Origin: Actinomadura parmotrematis
Lineage (GTDB): Bacteria > Actinomycetota > Actinomycetes > Streptosporangiales > Streptosporangiaceae
Assembly (NCBI RefSeq): GCF_019458805.1
Contig: NZ_JAIBOA010000032.1
Coordinates: 16,854 to 80,853 of the forward strand
DNA: 64,000 bases
Direction of reading: 5' to 3'
The notes below the pieces were generated by a model, which was given only the letters and a program-made list of their open reading frames with translations, made no database searches and was not told where the DNA came from. Position numbers and translations under genes: made by a program. Below are positions 50,560-58,623 of the stretch, one piece after another; positions within the stretch are counted from its first letter, which is position 1; each line of letters begins with the position of its first letter.

Positions 50560-52869
50560 TCACACACCGACCGTTGTGAGCTTTTCGTAGAGGCGGGTGG
50601 TCTGGAGCTCGGGCTTTCCCGCTTGGGCGCGCAGGTGCTCAGCGAGCCGCTGGTAGGTGGTGCGGACCGCGTCCAGACGGCCCATGGCGGCGTACGCCTG
50701 CATGAGGCGCCGGTGGATGTGCTGCTGGCCAGGATCGATTCCGACCGCCCGCTCCAGGTGCGCGGCGGCCGGTTCGGGGCCGTCCTGGAGCGAAGCCAAC
50801 TGCGCCAACGCCTGTACCACGTGGCCGGCCGTCAGCCGCGAGGCCGTCTGCGCCCAACCGTGCTGGAGGTCCAGCAGGTAGGGGCCTTGGTACAGCTCGA
50901 CCGCTCGGTTGAGGAGTTGCTGCTTGGTGTCCTGGTCGGCGGTCGCCGCGGCCTTCAGCAGGTCGTGGAACTCCCACACGTCGCAGGTGAGCTGCTTGTC
51001 GTTGAGGCGGTAGCCGGTGGCGCGCACGTTCTCGATGAGAACGCGGCCCTGGCCGGCGGGCTGGCCGAGGGCGTCGCAGAGCTTGCCGCGGGCGTCCTTG
51101 AGCAAGGTGCGCAACCGATCCCGGCTCGGCGGGTCGCCCTCCCACATCTTCGCGGCCGCCGTCGTCGGGGTGAGCAGCGTGGAATTGTGCTCGGCCAGCA
51201 ATCCCAGCAGGGCGCGCAGATCGGTGGTGCGGGCACAGACCTGCCCGCTGGGCCCCTCGATCACGTACTGCCCCATGAGGCGGACCATGCCCGGCTTCTC
51301 GACGGTTCGTACACGACCAAGACCGAGGGCCTCGCCCTGTGCTGCGGTCTCGGCGGCGCCGGCCGCCGTCGAGGCAGCGCCGCTGCTCGCGGAGACGGGG
51401 AGCCGCTCGTACGCCGCCGCGGTGTCCAGGAGAGGGACACTGGCTCCGGTAACGCGGTCGACGCCGGGTCCGGTGGCCTTGGTGACCGTCGCCTGCTCGA
51501 TGTTCACCGTCGCGCCGTGCGGCCAGTCGCCGCGCACCACCGCCCCGACCTTGAGCGCCGCACCCTGGCACAGGTCGGCTCGGAGCCGGATGTCGTGCTC
51601 GGCGACGGTCAGCACGCACACCAGCGGCACCGGTTCCTCGGTCTCGTCGTCGTGCGCTGCGGCGGTGGGGGTGTCGGATCCATCGTCGCTGGTACGTCCG
51701 ACGATGGCCGCGCCCAGCTCGGTCAACGCCTCCTCACAGGTGTCGGCGACCTGCACGCCCGCCATCGCGGCGGCCCGCTGAGCGCCCTGTTCGCCGAGGA
51801 TCTCCGTCAGGTCGCTGCGGGTGGTCAAGATCCGGCACTCTCCGGCGGCAGCCTTCACCAGCGCTTGCACCATCAGCGCGCGCTCGGCGTCGCGGGCATC
51901 GGGGCCGATGAGCTGCAGACCGCCGGTCGCCGCCAGATCGACCAGGACCGGCCTGGCCGCATCGGACCCCAGCTCGATCGGGACGGCCAGACCGGACGGA
52001 CCAGACGGCGCTACCGGGACCTTCTGGGACGCGGTCGGTACCGGCTTCGGTGGGGGTGCCGCTGCGACACGGTGCGGGCGGCGGCGGTATCGCAGGCGCG
52101 CAACGCCGCCGCCCCGCACGGTCAGCAGCCAACCGCCCGTGGCCGCCGCCAGCATCACCGCCGCAGCCGCGCCCACCTGCGCCGCCATCTCCGCCCCACT
52201 CCCGGTTGAACGTTCGGCGAAGCGCCCGGTGGGACGTGCCGCCGAGTGCTCCGCCGAGACCGTCGACGTGTTCGCCGAGGTCTCCCAGGGCGCCGGCGCT
52301 GTGACAGGAGCCCGCCCTTCTCCCTTGCCGGCACGGGGCAGGACTTCGGTCACCGAATCGTCGGGCCGGTGCCCGGAGGAACCGCTGATCGGGGCGGAGG
52401 TCTCCCGTCGCTCGGCCACACCGCGAACCGGCCGCGCGGGCGCGGGCTCCTGGACGTCGGGTCCGGCCATACTCCCTGGCCTCTTATTCGAGGTTCTACT
52501 CTTCGCGGCGGACGAATGGGCCGGGACGCTGCGGCGCGGCTGAGGCGTCGTCGACCGCTGCGGCCCGCCCATTCGGCGCCTGCCCTTGACGGCCTTCTTG
52601 CGCGGGGTACGCAACGATCCCTGGAGCGCTTTGCCGATGTCGACCTTTCCCGGCTGTGCCTGTGTCTTGAGGTTCCGGCAGAACGTCTTCTGGTCGTACA
52701 TCTGCGCGGCGGCGCCCTTGAGCTTCGCGCAGTCACGCCTGCCCATCGCTGTGGCGTCGGCGGAACCGACGGGCACCAGGACCACACCGACGACCAGCAC
52801 GCCCGGCGCCAGCACCCTGCTGGTCCACGACAGCGAACCTCTAGACCACAACGGCCACATCGACGCCAC
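50560..52869 (-). CDS. Membrane-anchored SARP-type regulator (winged helix + BTAD)
   Basis: A 769-residue protein. TM1 lies at about 16-36, a disordered Arg/Ser/Pro-rich segment at 80-225, TM2 at about 228-251, and a middle domain at about 285-500 with alternating strands and helices (VLVDLAATGGLQLIGPDARD, LVCVLTVAEHDIRL). A C-terminal SARP module follows: an OmpR-like winged helix (528-626, MVRLMGQYVIEG ... RATGYRL) and a bacterial transcriptional activation domain (BTAD, about 638-769). SARPs activate secondary-metabolite or element genes by binding direct heptamer repeats; here two TM helices tether the DNA-binding part to the membrane, which is unusual. The start at 52869 is the longest; an ATG at 52860 is also possible. 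Likely activator of the element's own genes. Confidence 0.8.
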   Translation of the reverse strand: MASMWPLWSRGSLSWTSRVLAPGVLVVGVVLVPVGSADATAMGRRDCAKLKGAAAQMYDQKTFCRNLKTQAQPGKVDIGKALQGSLRTPRKKAVKGRRRMGGPQRSTTPQPRRSVPAHSSAAKSRTSNKRPGSMAGPDVQEPAPARPVRGVAERRETSAPISGSSGHRPDDSVTEVLPRAGKGEGRAPVTAPAPWETSANTSTVSAEHSAARPTGRFAERSTGSGAEMAAQVGAAAAVMLAAATGGWLLTVRGGGVARLRYRRRPHRVAAAPPPKPVPTASQKVPVAPSGPSGLAVPIELGSDAARPVLVDLAATGGLQLIGPDARDAERALMVQALVKAAAGECRILTTRSDLTEILGEQGAQRAAAMAGVQVADTCEEALTELGAAIVGRTSDDGSDTPTAAAHDDETEEPVPLVCVLTVAEHDIRLRADLCQGAALKVGAVVRGDWPHGATVNIEQATVTKATGPGVDRVTGASVPLLDTAAAYERLPVSASSGAASTAAGAAETAAQGEALGLGRVRTVEKPGMVRLMGQYVIEGPSGQVCARTTDLRALLGLLAEHNSTLLTPTTAAAKMWEGDPPSRDRLRTLLKDARGKLCDALGQPAGQGRVLIENVRATGYRLNDKQLTCDVWEFHDLLKAAATADQDTKQQLLNRAVELYQGPYLLDLQHGWAQTASRLTAGHVVQALAQLASLQDGPEPAAAHLERAVGIDPGQQHIHRRLMQAYAAMGRLDAVRTTYQRLAEHLRAQAGKPELQTTRLYEKLTTVGV

Positions 52870-53367
52870 ATCAGCTCCCGGGGGTCATGGGACAACGAAA
52901 AGATCTCGGCGCCTCCCCGCACCGAGACCGACACCACCCTTTACAAGGACGGCACCCCCTGGATACAACGCAGCCCCTTACACGATCTACAGGAAACCGC
53001 CCCGTTCTCACTAAATGAAAACTACAGAGCCTGCTAGAAGATGATTGGTTGCGAGAACTTCCGATTACGCGAATGGTCGCTACGGGAGCGACTTGGGGTG
53101 CATTGGAGGCTGTTGGGTGGCCCCGGCGGCCAGGGGGAGAGTGCAGGCCGCCGGGGCCGACGGCACGAGCGCATCCGGGAACGTGCGCCGTGCCGCGTCC
53201 AGATCACCCCGGACACGGTGCCGGGGCCGAACGTGGGCAGGAGCCGGACGGGCGTCCTTTGGGACAACGACGGTTCGTGCCGACGAGACCGCCCACCCGC
53301 CCGGCTCCTGGCTTGGAGGGGCCTGGAGTCCTCCAATCACCGAAACCGAACTCCAGACCCCGCCCGC
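52870..53367. other. 498-bp intergenic region
   Basis: Upstream region of the SARP gene and downstream region of the small reverse gene. Three forward and several reverse frames overlap here, but their composition is not coding. No strong hairpin or repeat was seen. The segment 52985-53050 is AT-richer and may contain a promoter. Confidence 0.4.
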
Positions 53368-53460
53368 CTACCGCTCCGGCGGCAGACGGGCCGTCCACGT
53401 GCCGCGCCCCTGCTCGCGCAGGGCGGCCAGCCGCGCCTTCGTCATGTCCTGAGCGTTCAT
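53368..53460 (-). CDS. Very small protein coupled to the ATPase gene
   Basis: A 30-residue frame (MNAQDMTKARLAALREQGRG, then TWTARLPPER) whose ATG overlaps the stop of the anti-sigma-type ATPase gene (ATGA, 53457-53460). Amphipathic helix followed by a short tail. The overlap and composition suggest it is translated, but it may also be a truncated remnant. No function is known. Confidence 0.35.
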   Translation of the reverse strand: MNAQDMTKARLAALREQGRGTWTARLPPER

Positions 53461-53843
53461 TCGCTGGCCTCTAGCACGGCGTAAACGACCTTGCCGGCCT
53501 TGTTCGGCAACGGCCGCCATCCCCATTCCCGAACCAGGTTCTCGATCAGCCGCAGGCCCCGTCCGCTACTAGCCTCCAGGTTCGGGCTTCGCAAGAGCGG
53601 GGCGCTACCGGGCTCGTTGTCCCACGCCTCTACGGTTACCGAGCCGTCCCCGTTGCGCTCCACTCGTACCACGATCGAGTCCCCGCAGGCGTGCGTGATC
53701 GCATTGGTCGCCAGTTCAGAAACGACCAGACGTGCGATGTAGTCGTCCAGCTCCCACTGCGCGAAGGCCGCCGCGATGCAGCTGCGGGCTTGTCCGATGG
53801 ATTCGGGATGGGCCTTGAGCACGGCCCTGTACGGCTCGGGCAC
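53457..53843 (-). CDS. Small anti-sigma-type ATP-binding protein
   Basis: A 128-residue HATPase_c protein with little beyond the ATPase core. The N-box is RLVVSELATNAITHA, the G1 region is VEAWDNEPGSAP, and GRGLRLIENLV is the G2 box. It is divergent from a WhiJ-like XRE regulator with a DUF397 partner, the arrangement known from Streptomyces (AbaA/WhiJ-type clusters), where such ATPases modulate development or antibiotic genes. Start at 53843 (MPEPYR); the promoter is in the 162-bp gap shared with the XRE gene. Confidence 0.82.
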   Translation of the reverse strand: MPEPYRAVLKAHPESIGQARSCIAAAFAQWELDDYIARLVVSELATNAITHACGDSIVVRVERNGDGSVTVEAWDNEPGSAPLLRSPNLEASSGRGLRLIENLVREWGWRPLPNKAGKVVYAVLEASE

Positions 53844-53977
53844 GATCTCCTCCAGAGCGAACGAATGTAGTGCTCGTCCCCGCGAGGTCTTGATCCTTAC
53901 GATCCGTCAGAACGTGACCCCGTTGTGTGACTTGAGCCATAGACTCCTCCACTAAGAGCCCACTCGCCAGGTTCACT

Positions 53978-53990
53978 TCAAAAATTGAAA
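53978..53990 (+). promoter_or_regulatory. Palindromic operator candidate of the XRE regulator
   Basis: TTCAA-AAA-TTGAA is a perfect 5-bp inverted repeat 15 bp before the regulator's ATG. A near copy, TTCAAATTTGGAA, lies within the gene at about 54145-54157. Autoregulation by the XRE protein is a plausible inference. Confidence 0.4.
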
Positions 53991-54005
53991 CCCCCTGGAG
54001 CAGCG

Positions 54006-54842
54006 ATGACGAGCGCCGAATCCCTCAACCCCGACGAGTCGATCTGGAACCTCATGGCCTATCACCTGCGGTTCGAGCGCCAACGGCGGCACCTCTCGCA
54101 GTCAGAGATGGGAAGCATCCTCGGCGTGAACAAGTCGGGGGTTTCAAATTTGGAAGCGGGACGAAACCGGCTCACTCAAGATCAAGCCAGGCGGGTGGAT
54201 CACCACTGGAACACCGGTGGCCTCTACGAGCGGCTGCGGGGCTTCGCCGTGCTCTTGGGCCGTGACGAGGGATGGGACAAGCAGCTCCGCGACTTTGAAT
54301 CAGGCGCCCTGAACATCAAGATCTACTATGGCCGCGTCATCCCCGTGCCTCTCCAGACCGAGGACTACGCCCGATTTTTGATCATCGCTGGTCGGCAGGT
54401 TCCCAACGTGGACACGGCGGTGAAGATCCGCATGGCCCGTCAGGCGATGCTCTTGGAGCAACTCCCCAAGATGGCGCTCTGGGTTCTCATCGACGAGCGC
54501 GTTCTTCACGAGATGGACGACGGAGAGATGAAGCAAGCCCAGCTCGCGCACCTTCTCGATCTGTCCGAACACCTCAGCCTGAGGATCGTCCCCGACAAAG
54601 CTCACACGCACATCGGCGTCGACGGCGAATTCGAGCTCATCACCACCGCCGCCGGTATCGACGTCGCCTACGTATGGGCGCAGCTCGGAGGCAGACTGAT
54701 CCACGACCCCGTAGAGGTGCGATCCTTGGGGATGCGTTACGACCGCATCGGGGCCAGGGCCTTGTCGGAAGACGAGTCCCGTACCTTGATCAGGCGGATA
54801 TTGGAGGGCACCCATGGACGTGAAGTGGCGGAAGAGCAGTAG
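54006..54842 (+). CDS. XRE/DUF5753 regulator (WhiJ-like)
   Basis: A 278-residue regulator. The N-terminal XRE-type HTH is at about 20-75 (LSQSEMGSILGVNKSGVSNL). It is followed by the DUF5753 domain (about 95-270), with IYYGRVIPVPLQTEDYARFL and the GVDGEFELIT segment. These proteins control development or secondary metabolism in actinobacteria with a small DUF397 partner, and are found in large numbers per genome. I chose the ATG at 54006 (MTSAESLN). Codon use is slightly less GC-biased than in the transfer operon. It overlaps the DUF397 gene by 29 bp. Confidence 0.88.
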   Translation: MTSAESLNPDESIWNLMAYHLRFERQRRHLSQSEMGSILGVNKSGVSNLEAGRNRLTQDQARRVDHHWNTGGLYERLRGFAVLLGRDEGWDKQLRDFESGALNIKIYYGRVIPVPLQTEDYARFLIIAGRQVPNVDTAVKIRMARQAMLLEQLPKMALWVLIDERVLHEMDDGEMKQAQLAHLLDLSEHLSLRIVPDKAHTHIGVDGEFELITTAAGIDVAYVWAQLGGRLIHDPVEVRSLGMRYDRIGARALSEDESRTLIRRILEGTHGREVAEEQ

Positions 54843-54993
54843 AAGCAGCGGAGCCGGCGACGCGGCCTGCATCGAGCTGGCAGCCCTCCCGCGTCAAGTT
54901 GCGGTGCGCGACTCGAAAGATCCCGGCGGACCGAAGCTGTTGCTTGACCGAGCGGGACTCCTAACTTTGCTGGAGACCGCCAGGCGCGCGTGA
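54814..54993 (+). CDS. DUF397 protein
   Basis: A 59-residue protein, too small to stand out, with the typical DUF397 sequence: WRKSSRSSGAGDAACIELA, then VAVRDSKDPGGPKLL and a hydrophobic LLTLLETAR end. It begins inside the 3' end of the XRE gene (29-bp overlap), so the two are translated together. DUF397 proteins act with WhiJ-like regulators, as BldB/AbaA-orfD relatives do; the biochemical activity is unknown. Confidence 0.88.
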   Translation: MDVKWRKSSRSSGAGDAACIELAALPRQVAVRDSKDPGGPKLLLDRAGLLTLLETARRA

Positions 54994-55017
54994 CGGTGTC
55001 CCTTGGGGTAGTGCAGG

Positions 55018-55146
55018 TCAGACTGGTCGGACTTTCTTGACCAGGTCATCGTCGTTGGCTAGCAGGAGGTGTTCCTCGACCGCGTCATCGATGCAACCAT
55101 CGATCGATGCCGCGCCCGACAGCAGGACGTAGGGGCGTTCACTCAT
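55018..55146 (-). pseudogene. Truncated RibD-like dihydrofolate reductase-family gene
   Basis: A 42-residue frame MSERPYVLLSGAASIDGCID..., which is the N-terminus of RibD C-terminal-domain/dihydrofolate reductase-family proteins (pattern RPYVLLSxAxSLDGYIDD). It stops after VKKVRPV, where the intact enzymes go on for about 180 residues. The start overlaps the NUDIX stop by 8 bp, so it was the next gene of that operon. It is cut off near the DUF397 gene, so the insertion or rearrangement that brought in the XRE/DUF397 pair probably removed the rest. Confidence 0.7.
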
Positions 55147-55597
55147 CAACATCTTCGCGGTGCAGATAGCGTTCGATGCCCGCTCGGATGTAGGGCGGGA
55201 TCTTCAGTCCTTCCAGGGCTTCGGGTGCGGTGAAGGCGAGCTTGACGCCTTCGGCGAGGGGCAGGGTGGTCTCGTCTCCGTTCCAGGTTCCGGCGAAGAA
55301 CGTGATGAGCTGGCCGGAGCCGTCACGGTCGTGGACCTCGAAGAGCTCGCGGAGGTTGTCGGCGGCTAGTCCAGCTTCTTCCCACAGTTCGCGGCGGATG
55401 GTCTGGGCGGCGTCTTCGCCGGGATCGGTGCCGCCACCTAGGACGCTCCAGTAGCCGGGCCAGCTGATGCCGTGGATGTCGTCGCGCAGGTGGAGCAGTA
55501 GTTCGCCGCAGTCGTTGGTGATGATGGCGACTGCCCCGTGAGGCGTCTGGTCGCGCGGTGTCTGCTGGGCCTGTGGGTGGTGCGGGTCCTGGGTCAT
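55139..55597 (-). CDS. NUDIX hydrolase
   Basis: A 152-residue NUDIX hydrolase. The NUDIX box is complete: GGTDPGEDAAQTIRRELWEE followed by AGL (Gx5Ex7REUxEExGU). Upstream is the fold's first strand AVAIITNDCGELLLHLR, and the sequence ends PPYIRAGIERYLHRED. It hydrolyses a nucleoside diphosphate linked to another moiety; the substrate is unknown. The start is uncertain: the ATG at 55597 (MTQDPHHP) or an in-frame ATG at 55648. It is downstream of the asparagine synthetase-like gene in the same operon and followed by the truncated reductase. Confidence 0.85.
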   Translation of the reverse strand: MTQDPHHPQAQQTPRDQTPHGAVAIITNDCGELLLHLRDDIHGISWPGYWSVLGGGTDPGEDAAQTIRRELWEEAGLAADNLRELFEVHDRDGSGQLITFFAGTWNGDETTLPLAEGVKLAFTAPEALEGLKIPPYIRAGIERYLHREDVDE

Positions 55598-55661
55598 CAC
55601 CTCAGCGTAGGTAGCTACCGGCCATTCAATGGGGTGGTTCGGCGGCATGTCGAGGACGAGC

Positions 55662-57470
55662 TCATGCGGCGGTCGCCCCTGCCGTCCCCTCCGCGATGGG
55701 GGCGACCGCCGGGCTGTTCAGCACCCAGGCGGCGGTGATGAGGGCCTGCATCCGGGTGCGGTCGAACCGGCTGCGGCGGACGAGCCCGGCGTTCAACAGC
55801 GGGTGCAGAGCGGCCGGCGCTTGGGAGCGCGCTTTGGTGAGGTGCTGATCGGTCCAGGTTGCCAGCGGTCCGTTCAGCCATTGCGGGACCGGGGAGGCGA
55901 AGCCGAGCTTGTCGGGGTTGGCGCACACTGACGGCGGCACGCCCAGCCGGAGAGCGGCGTCGCGCAGGACGCGCTTGCCGTACGCGGGGCCGCGGGTCTT
56001 GAAGTCGGTTGGGAGGGCGTAGGCGAACTCCACCAGTGCGGTCGCCAGGTACGGGGAGCGGCGCTCCAACGCCAATGCCGAGGCCAGCTTGTCGCTGGTC
56101 TCCACCAGCGGCCGCCACGCGGTCGCCAGCTCCACCAGCGTCAACGCGCGGGCAACGTCACCGTGTGCTCGGACCAGCGCTGCCGCCACCAGCGCTCTGA
56201 CTCGCTGATCGGGGTCGGGGCCTCGCGTGATCAGGCGCGTGATGGTCTCCAGGGATTCCAACGGGGACCAGGTGTCCACGAGACGTTCAGCCAGCGGCCG
56301 GTAGGACACCAACCCGGCTTGCAAGACCGCCTCGGGACCGTGCAGGGCCAGGGCGTGGCGTACGTATCCCATCAGCAGCTCGTCGGGGCCCAGCCCGCCG
56401 GCAACGACGCGCAACCCTCGCGCGGCGGCGGTCTGGTAGGCCATGTACTCGGAGAAGACTGCGGCGTTGCCCATCGGGTAGTCCAGCGCTGCAGCGATCT
56501 GCGGCAAGGTCTGCTGCAGGTCCTCGGGGGTGGGTTCGACGACGAGCAGTTCGGCTCCGATCCGGTCGGCGGTCTGGCGGGCCAGGGCGGACTCGTCCAG
56601 GCGGTCCTGGCCGGGATAGCGGACGGTGATGCACACCGGAGGCCGCATCAGGTGGGCCAGCGTCGCCGAGTCCAGGCCACCCGACAGCAGCAGCGCCCAA
56701 TCGCCGCACGGGACGCGCAACGGGGCGTGCTCGGTCAGCAGGTCGGCGGTGTGGTTCACCGCTTGGTCGTAGGTGAGGTGGCCGTCCAAGGGGGTGACCG
56801 CGGCCAGTTCCCACCAGGAGTGGTGGGCGAGGGAACCGGTCGCCACATCGAACTCCAGCAGCGTTCCGGGGGCCAGTAGCTGGATGCCCTGGAAAGGGGT
56901 GTCGGTTCCGGTCGGGGTCTCGATGCTCTGCATCTCCGGGCGCAGGACCACCGGCGCGGCACCGTAGCGGGCCAGGGTGGTGACCTCGCTGGCGAAGGCC
57001 AGCCGTCCCCCGTCCAGCCGCCAGTACAAGGGCTTCTCGCCGAGCCGGTCGCGAAGCAGGTACAAGGTGCCGGCCCGACCCTTGCCCGGGTCGTAGAGGG
57101 CGGCGGCGAACATCCCGTCCAGCTCGGGCAGGCAGGAGGGCCCGTACCTGGCCCAAGCCCCCAGCAGCAGATGCGCGTCGGTGTCGGCATCGCTCATCGG
57201 GATGCGCCGGTTCAGGGCCAGCCGCCGCCAGTTGTAGATCTCGCCGTTGAACGCCAGCAGCAGCCCGCTCGCCTCGTCCTGGTAGGGGCCGGGCGGTGCG
57301 GCGGGATTGACGATCCGCAGCGTGTTCATCGCCAGCACGGCCCGGCCGTCAGCCGCCGCCGTCACCCCGGTCCCATCCGGCCCCCGGTACTGCTGCAGGT
57401 CCCCCATCTGCTCCACGCAACGCCGCAGCATCCCCGCGTCCGGACCGACCAGTCCCGCGATCCCGCACAC
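55662..57470 (-). CDS. Class B asparagine synthetase-like amidotransferase
   Basis: A 602-residue glutamine-hydrolysing asparagine synthetase (AsnB-like). I chose the GTG at 57470 because it gives the N-terminal nucleophile Cys2 (MCGIAGLVG), which must be exposed after Met removal; the longer frame would block it. The glutaminase domain has RGPDGTG, LAFNGEIYNWR and DRLGEKPLYW. The synthetase domain (from about 230) has the PP-loop LLSGGLDSATL and GGLGPDELLMGY. It makes Asn, or amidates another carboxylate, from Gln and ATP. It is the first gene of an asnB-NUDIX-(reductase) operon divergent from an XRE regulator. Such operons occur repeatedly in actinobacteria; a specialised amidation, rather than general Asn synthesis, is possible. 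Confidence 0.88.
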   Translation of the reverse strand: MCGIAGLVGPDAGMLRRCVEQMGDLQQYRGPDGTGVTAAADGRAVLAMNTLRIVNPAAPPGPYQDEASGLLLAFNGEIYNWRRLALNRRIPMSDADTDAHLLLGAWARYGPSCLPELDGMFAAALYDPGKGRAGTLYLLRDRLGEKPLYWRLDGGRLAFASEVTTLARYGAAPVVLRPEMQSIETPTGTDTPFQGIQLLAPGTLLEFDVATGSLAHHSWWELAAVTPLDGHLTYDQAVNHTADLLTEHAPLRVPCGDWALLLSGGLDSATLAHLMRPPVCITVRYPGQDRLDESALARQTADRIGAELLVVEPTPEDLQQTLPQIAAALDYPMGNAAVFSEYMAYQTAAARGLRVVAGGLGPDELLMGYVRHALALHGPEAVLQAGLVSYRPLAERLVDTWSPLESLETITRLITRGPDPDQRVRALVAAALVRAHGDVARALTLVELATAWRPLVETSDKLASALALERRSPYLATALVEFAYALPTDFKTRGPAYGKRVLRDAALRLGVPPSVCANPDKLGFASPVPQWLNGPLATWTDQHLTKARSQAPAALHPLLNAGLVRRSRFDRTRMQALITAAWVLNSPAVAPIAEGTAGATAA

Positions 57471-57569
57471 CCAAGACCACCTCCGCTCCCCCACCGGCCG
57501 CCACCTGTCATGGCCCGGCGAAGCTCACGGCCTCGACACTGACCCGCCGTTACCGTGGAGAGCGAGAGA

Positions 57570-57641
57570 TTTCACTGCCTTTCACACCTGGCACGGCGCG
57601 TGAGAAATGGCCGCTCGGTCAAGGCGTGAAACCCAGTGAAA
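57570..57641. promoter_or_regulatory. Paired direct repeats TTTCAC / GTGAAA between divergent genes
   Basis: TTTCAC occurs at 57570-57575 and 57580-57585, and its inverse GTGAAA at 57626-57631 and 57636-57641. Each pair is spaced 10 bp, and the two pairs face each other across the gap between the asnB-like gene (starts 57470, reverse) and the XRE gene (starts 57684, forward). A dimer-of-dimers site for the neighbouring XRE protein is likely (inferred). Confidence 0.5.
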
Positions 57642-57683
57642 CGCTTGCGACCGTCCGGTTCCCATGGGCCAGGATCAGCACCG

Positions 57684-58565
57684 ATGCCGCCGTCACCTTC
57701 GCCTTCCTCCAGCGCCCAAGCCGCACGCCAACGCCTGGGGGAAAAGCTCCGCCAGATGCGCCAGCAAGCGCGCCTCAGCGGCGTGCAGTTCGCCGCGCTG
57801 GCCGGATGGAGCAGCTCGGCGCAGGTCAGCATGATCGAGCACGGGCAGCGCACCATTACCGCCGACCACGTCCGGCTGTGGTGCCGGATCTGCCAGGTCC
57901 CCGACCACGTCGCGGCCGAGCTGCTGGACGAGCAGCGCGCTGCCGCCGGCATGTGGCAGACCCACCAGGACAGCAACCGCATCGGCCTCAAGGGCCGCCA
58001 AGAAAAGCTGCGCGACAAGTACTGGAACGTTCGGCTGCACCGCGTCTACCAGACCAAGGTCGTCCCCGGCCTGCTCCAGACCCCCGAGCTGATGACCCAC
58101 TACCTGACCACCGCACGCCTGGAACAACACCTGGACCTGGACGACGTCGCCGAAGCCGTCCAAGCCCGGCTACGCCGGCAACGATGCCTGGACCGCCCCG
58201 ACGCCCGCTGGCTGTTCCTGCTGGAAGAAGACGTCCTGTGGTACCGGCCCGCCCCGCCCGACACCCACCGCAGGCAACTGCGCCACCTGCTGGAGGTCAT
58301 GCGGCGCCCTACCGTCTCGCTCGGCGTCATCCCCCGCGACGTCGACCGGCGCGGGGTGAACCCCGAGGAGTCCTTCACCATGTCCGAGCTCCCCGATTCC
58401 GCGGTGGTCACGGTCGAGCTGGTCTCGGGCACTCTCACCCTCACCCAGTCGTACGAGAACCGCATGTACCTCGAAGCCTGGGAACGGCTGTTCTCCCTTG
58501 CCGTCCACGGCGACCTGATGCGCGCCCTGATCACCGCCGCCCTCGCCGCGACGCCCGACGCTTGA
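57684..58565 (+). CDS. XRE/DUF5753-like regulator
   Basis: A 293-residue regulator with an N-terminal XRE HTH (about 18-72, KLRQMRQQARLSGVQFAALA, then WSSSAQVSMIEHGQRTIT) and a DUF5753-type ligand domain (about 105-285, with RVYQTKVVPGLLQTPELMTH, RWLFLLEEDVLWYRP and VSLGVIPRD). I chose the ATG at 57684 (MPPSPSPSS). It is divergent from the asparagine synthetase operon and 58 bp before a DUF6879 gene, so it probably regulates both. Unlike the WhiJ-like gene at 54006 it has no DUF397 partner. Confidence 0.85.
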   Translation: MPPSPSPSSSAQAARQRLGEKLRQMRQQARLSGVQFAALAGWSSSAQVSMIEHGQRTITADHVRLWCRICQVPDHVAAELLDEQRAAAGMWQTHQDSNRIGLKGRQEKLRDKYWNVRLHRVYQTKVVPGLLQTPELMTHYLTTARLEQHLDLDDVAEAVQARLRRQRCLDRPDARWLFLLEEDVLWYRPAPPDTHRRQLRHLLEVMRRPTVSLGVIPRDVDRRGVNPEESFTMSELPDSAVVTVELVSGTLTLTQSYENRMYLEAWERLFSLAVHGDLMRALITAALAATPDA

Positions 58566-58623
58566 CCGACCGGGGCACGGAGGACAACCTCGGGCTCAGA
58601 GGCTGCGACATGGAGGACTGCCC

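Noticed and set aside
53041..53484. Several overlapping forward frames near the SARP upstream region
   Set aside because: All three frames are open by chance in GC-rich DNA; none has a family pattern or a ribosome site.
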